A stretch of DNA of 64,000 nt, from NCBI RefSeq assembly GCF_019745455.1, contig NZ_JAIETD010000124.1:1-64000 (forward strand), in the 5' to 3' direction. A program made the position numbers and the translations under genes. The notes below the pieces were generated by a model, which was not told the origin of the DNA, did not search any database, and saw nothing but the letters and a program-made list of their open reading frames with translations. Below are positions 62,370 through 64,000 of the stretch, one piece after another; the first letter of the stretch is position 1, and the number at the start of each line of letters is the position of its first letter. The DNA is from Methylobacterium sp. (lineage in GTDB: Bacteria > Pseudomonadota > Alphaproteobacteria > Rhizobiales > Beijerinckiaceae).

Positions 62370-63875
62370 ATGACCGACCTCCTCGCCAATCTCGGGCTCG
62401 GCTTCAGCGTCGCGCTGACATTTCAGAATCTCGGCCTGTGCTTCCTCGGCTGCCTCGTCGGCACCCTGATCGGCGTGCTGCCTGGCGTCGGACCGATCGC
62501 GACGATCGCGATGCTGCTGCCGATCACCTTCGGGCTCGACCCCGTCGGCGCGCTGATCATGCTCGCCGGCATCTATTACGGGGCGCAGTATGGCGGTTCG
62601 ACCACCGCCATCCTCGTCAACATTCCGGGCGAGGCGACCTCGGTCATCACCACCCTCGACGGACACCAGATGGCCCGACAGGGCCGGGCCGGCATCGCGC
62701 TCGGCATCGCCGCGATGGGCTCGTTCTTCGCAGGCACCGTGGCGACGCTGCTCATCGCCGCGCTCGGCGCGCCACTCACCGGCCTCGCCATGATCTTCGG
62801 CCCGGCGGAGTACTTCGCCCTGATGGTGATGGGACTCGTCTTCGCCGTGGTCCTGGCCCGTGGCTCGGTCCTGAAGGCGGTCGCGATGATCCTCGTGGGC
62901 ATCCTGCTCGCATCGGTCGGCACCGACCTCGAGACCGGCCAGGAACGTATGACGTTCGGCTTGAACTTCCTCGCCGACGGGGTCGATTTCTCCGTGCTCG
63001 CCATGGGCCTTTTCGGCGTCGCCGAGATCCTGCGCAACCTGGACCAGACCGAGACTCGCGAGGTGGTCCGCCAGCAGATCGGTCGTCTCCTGCCAGGCCG
63101 CGCCGAGTTGAAGCAGGCCGCGCCCTCGGTTCTGCGCGGTACCGCCATCGGATCGATCCTCGGCATTCTGCCGGGCAACGGCGCCGTCCTCGGTCCGTTC
63201 GCCTCCTATGCCATCGAGAAGCGCCTCGCCAAGGACCCGAGCCGGTTCGGGCACGGGGCCATCGAAGGCGTGGCCGGCCCCGAGAGCGCCAACAACGCCG
63301 GCTCTCAGACCTCGTTCATCCCGCTTCTCACGCTCGGCATCCCGCCGAACGCGGTGATGGCCCTCATGGTCGGAGCCATGACGATCCACGGCATCATCCC
63401 GGGCCCGGGCGTGATGACCAAGAACCCCAACCTGTTCTGGGGCATGATCGCCTCGATGTGGATCGGCAACCTAATGCTGCTGATCATCAACCTGCCGCTC
63501 GTCGGCCTCTGGGTAAGGCTTCTCAAGGTGCCTTATCGGCTGATGTTCCCGGCGATCCTGATGTTCTGCTCGATCGGCATCTACTCGATCAATTCACTGC
63601 CCACCGACGTGATGTTCATCGCGTTCTTCGGAGTGGTCGGCTACGCCCTGATCAAGCTCGGCTTCGAGCCGGCGCCGCTGCTTCTCGGCTTCGTCCTCGG
63701 CCGCCTGATGGAAGAGTACCTGCGCCGGTCGCTGACCCTGTCGCGTGGTGACCCGATGGTTTTCTTCGAACGGCCGGTCACCGCCGTTCTCCTGCTGATC
63801 TCGGTGGCGATGCTTGCCCTCGCCTTGACGCCGAAGCTGCGCAAGAGCCGCGACGAGGTCTTCACCGAAGCTTGA
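62370..63875 (+). CDS. tctA: Tripartite tricarboxylate transporter large membrane subunit (TctA)
   Basis: The 501-residue protein has about twelve transmembrane helices and the TctA signatures LIGVLPGVGPIATIAMLLPITFGLDP, ANNAGSQTSFIPLLTLGIPPNAVMALMVGA and FWGMIASMWIGNLMLLIINLPLVGLWVRLL. It is the main permease and works with TctB and a periplasmic binding protein to import a tricarboxylate or related acid with cation gradient. It starts 11 bases after tctB. Confidence 0.94.
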   Translation: MTDLLANLGLGFSVALTFQNLGLCFLGCLVGTLIGVLPGVGPIATIAMLLPITFGLDPVGALIMLAGIYYGAQYGGSTTAILVNIPGEATSVITTLDGHQMARQGRAGIALGIAAMGSFFAGTVATLLIAALGAPLTGLAMIFGPAEYFALMVMGLVFAVVLARGSVLKAVAMILVGILLASVGTDLETGQERMTFGLNFLADGVDFSVLAMGLFGVAEILRNLDQTETREVVRQQIGRLLPGRAELKQAAPSVLRGTAIGSILGILPGNGAVLGPFASYAIEKRLAKDPSRFGHGAIEGVAGPESANNAGSQTSFIPLLTLGIPPNAVMALMVGAMTIHGIIPGPGVMTKNPNLFWGMIASMWIGNLMLLIINLPLVGLWVRLLKVPYRLMFPAILMFCSIGIYSINSLPTDVMFIAFFGVVGYALIKLGFEPAPLLLGFVLGRLMEEYLRRSLTLSRGDPMVFFERPVTAVLLLISVAMLALALTPKLRKSRDEVFTEA

Positions 63876-63908
63876 TCCGACAACGACAACAAACAAGAGA
63901 GTGACGCC

Positions 63909-64000
63909 ATGACACCAACATTCACGCGCCGCACGCTATCCGCTGCTGGCCTTGCTGCCGCGGCCCTGGTGCTTGCCGGTCCGGTCTCGGCCGACACATA
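63909..64000 (+). CDS. Probable second exported binding protein (partial, 3' end outside window)
   Basis: The frame opens at ATG 63909, 33 bases after tctA, with a typical Tat/Sec leader (MTPTFTRRTLSAAGLAAAAL) ending near VSADT at the window edge. The position suggests another Tct-type substrate-binding protein, but no mature residues are visible, so the family is unproven. Confidence 0.5.
   Translation, partial: MTPTFTRRTLSAAGLAAAALVLAGPVSADT

Overview
The window is high-GC alphaproteobacterial DNA, most likely a chromosome segment of a Methylobacterium/Methylorubrum-type methylotroph (Hyphomicrobiales). The inference rests on a long methylsuccinyl-CoA dehydrogenase and a propionyl-CoA carboxylase beta subunit (both enzymes of the ethylmalonyl-CoA pathway used for glyoxylate regeneration), two phasin-type genes, a PDH operon whose E1-beta carries its own lipoyl domain, ATP12-type F1 assembly chaperone, MntR, and an EcfG-like promoter. 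Species cannot be fixed from the sequence alone. I see no rRNA, tRNA, CRISPR array, intact insertion sequence or prophage.

Layout. 1-11.3 kb: the end of an exported beta-helix protein, then a long run of minus-strand housekeeping genes: a 42-residue basic protein, pccB, a lineage-II chlorite dismutase homologue, ATP12, a HAD phosphatase, a PsiF-like exported protein, an RluA-type pseudouridine synthase, a YegD-like Hsp70 with two membrane-anchored partners, and rarA. 11.5-15.3 kb: a Tat-exported intradiol dioxygenase, a TonB-dependent siderophore receptor with less GC-biased codons, and an AT-richer gene-free stretch. 15.3-25.8 kb: DegP-type protease, two phasins, two divergent paralogous glycosyltransferases, a small stress-type protein with an EcfG-like promoter, methylsuccinyl-CoA dehydrogenase, an EamA transporter, a YihY membrane protein and a transglutaminase-like protein. 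25.8-32.7 kb: the PDH operon pdhA-pdhB-DUF5076-Uma2-pdhC-lpdA preceded by an FtsB-like gene. 32.8-34.3 kb: LysR and MntR regulators. 34.3-42.5 kb: a translationally coupled transglutaminase / ATP-grasp-alpha-E / transglutaminase-DUF2126 amidoligase operon with a divergent zinc metallopeptidase. 42.6-43.3 kb: a HEPN-MNT pair. 43.4-58.3 kb: a transport and catabolism island: a peptide-type ABC transporter, AllA-like ureidoglycolate lyase, M20 carbamoylase/allantoate amidohydrolase, an AtzD/barbiturase-family ring-opening amidohydrolase, a dihydropyrimidinase, and a polyamine-type ABC transporter. 58.3-64 kb: a small exported protein, L-serine ammonia-lyase and a tripartite tricarboxylate (Tct) transporter operon running off the window.

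How it fits together. PccB and Mcd act in the ethylmalonyl-CoA route, PDH and serine ammonia-lyase feed the pyruvate/acetyl-CoA node, and phasins coat the PHB storage granules that draw on the same acetyl-CoA pool. The 49-58 kb island has the enzymes expected for import and stepwise hydrolysis of a cyclic ureide (barbiturate, cyanurate, hydantoin or a relative), with AllA able to deliver glyoxylate to central C1/C2 metabolism. All three transport operons carry strong palindromic hairpins between the binding-protein gene and the next membrane-component gene, which suggests segmental mRNA stabilisation.
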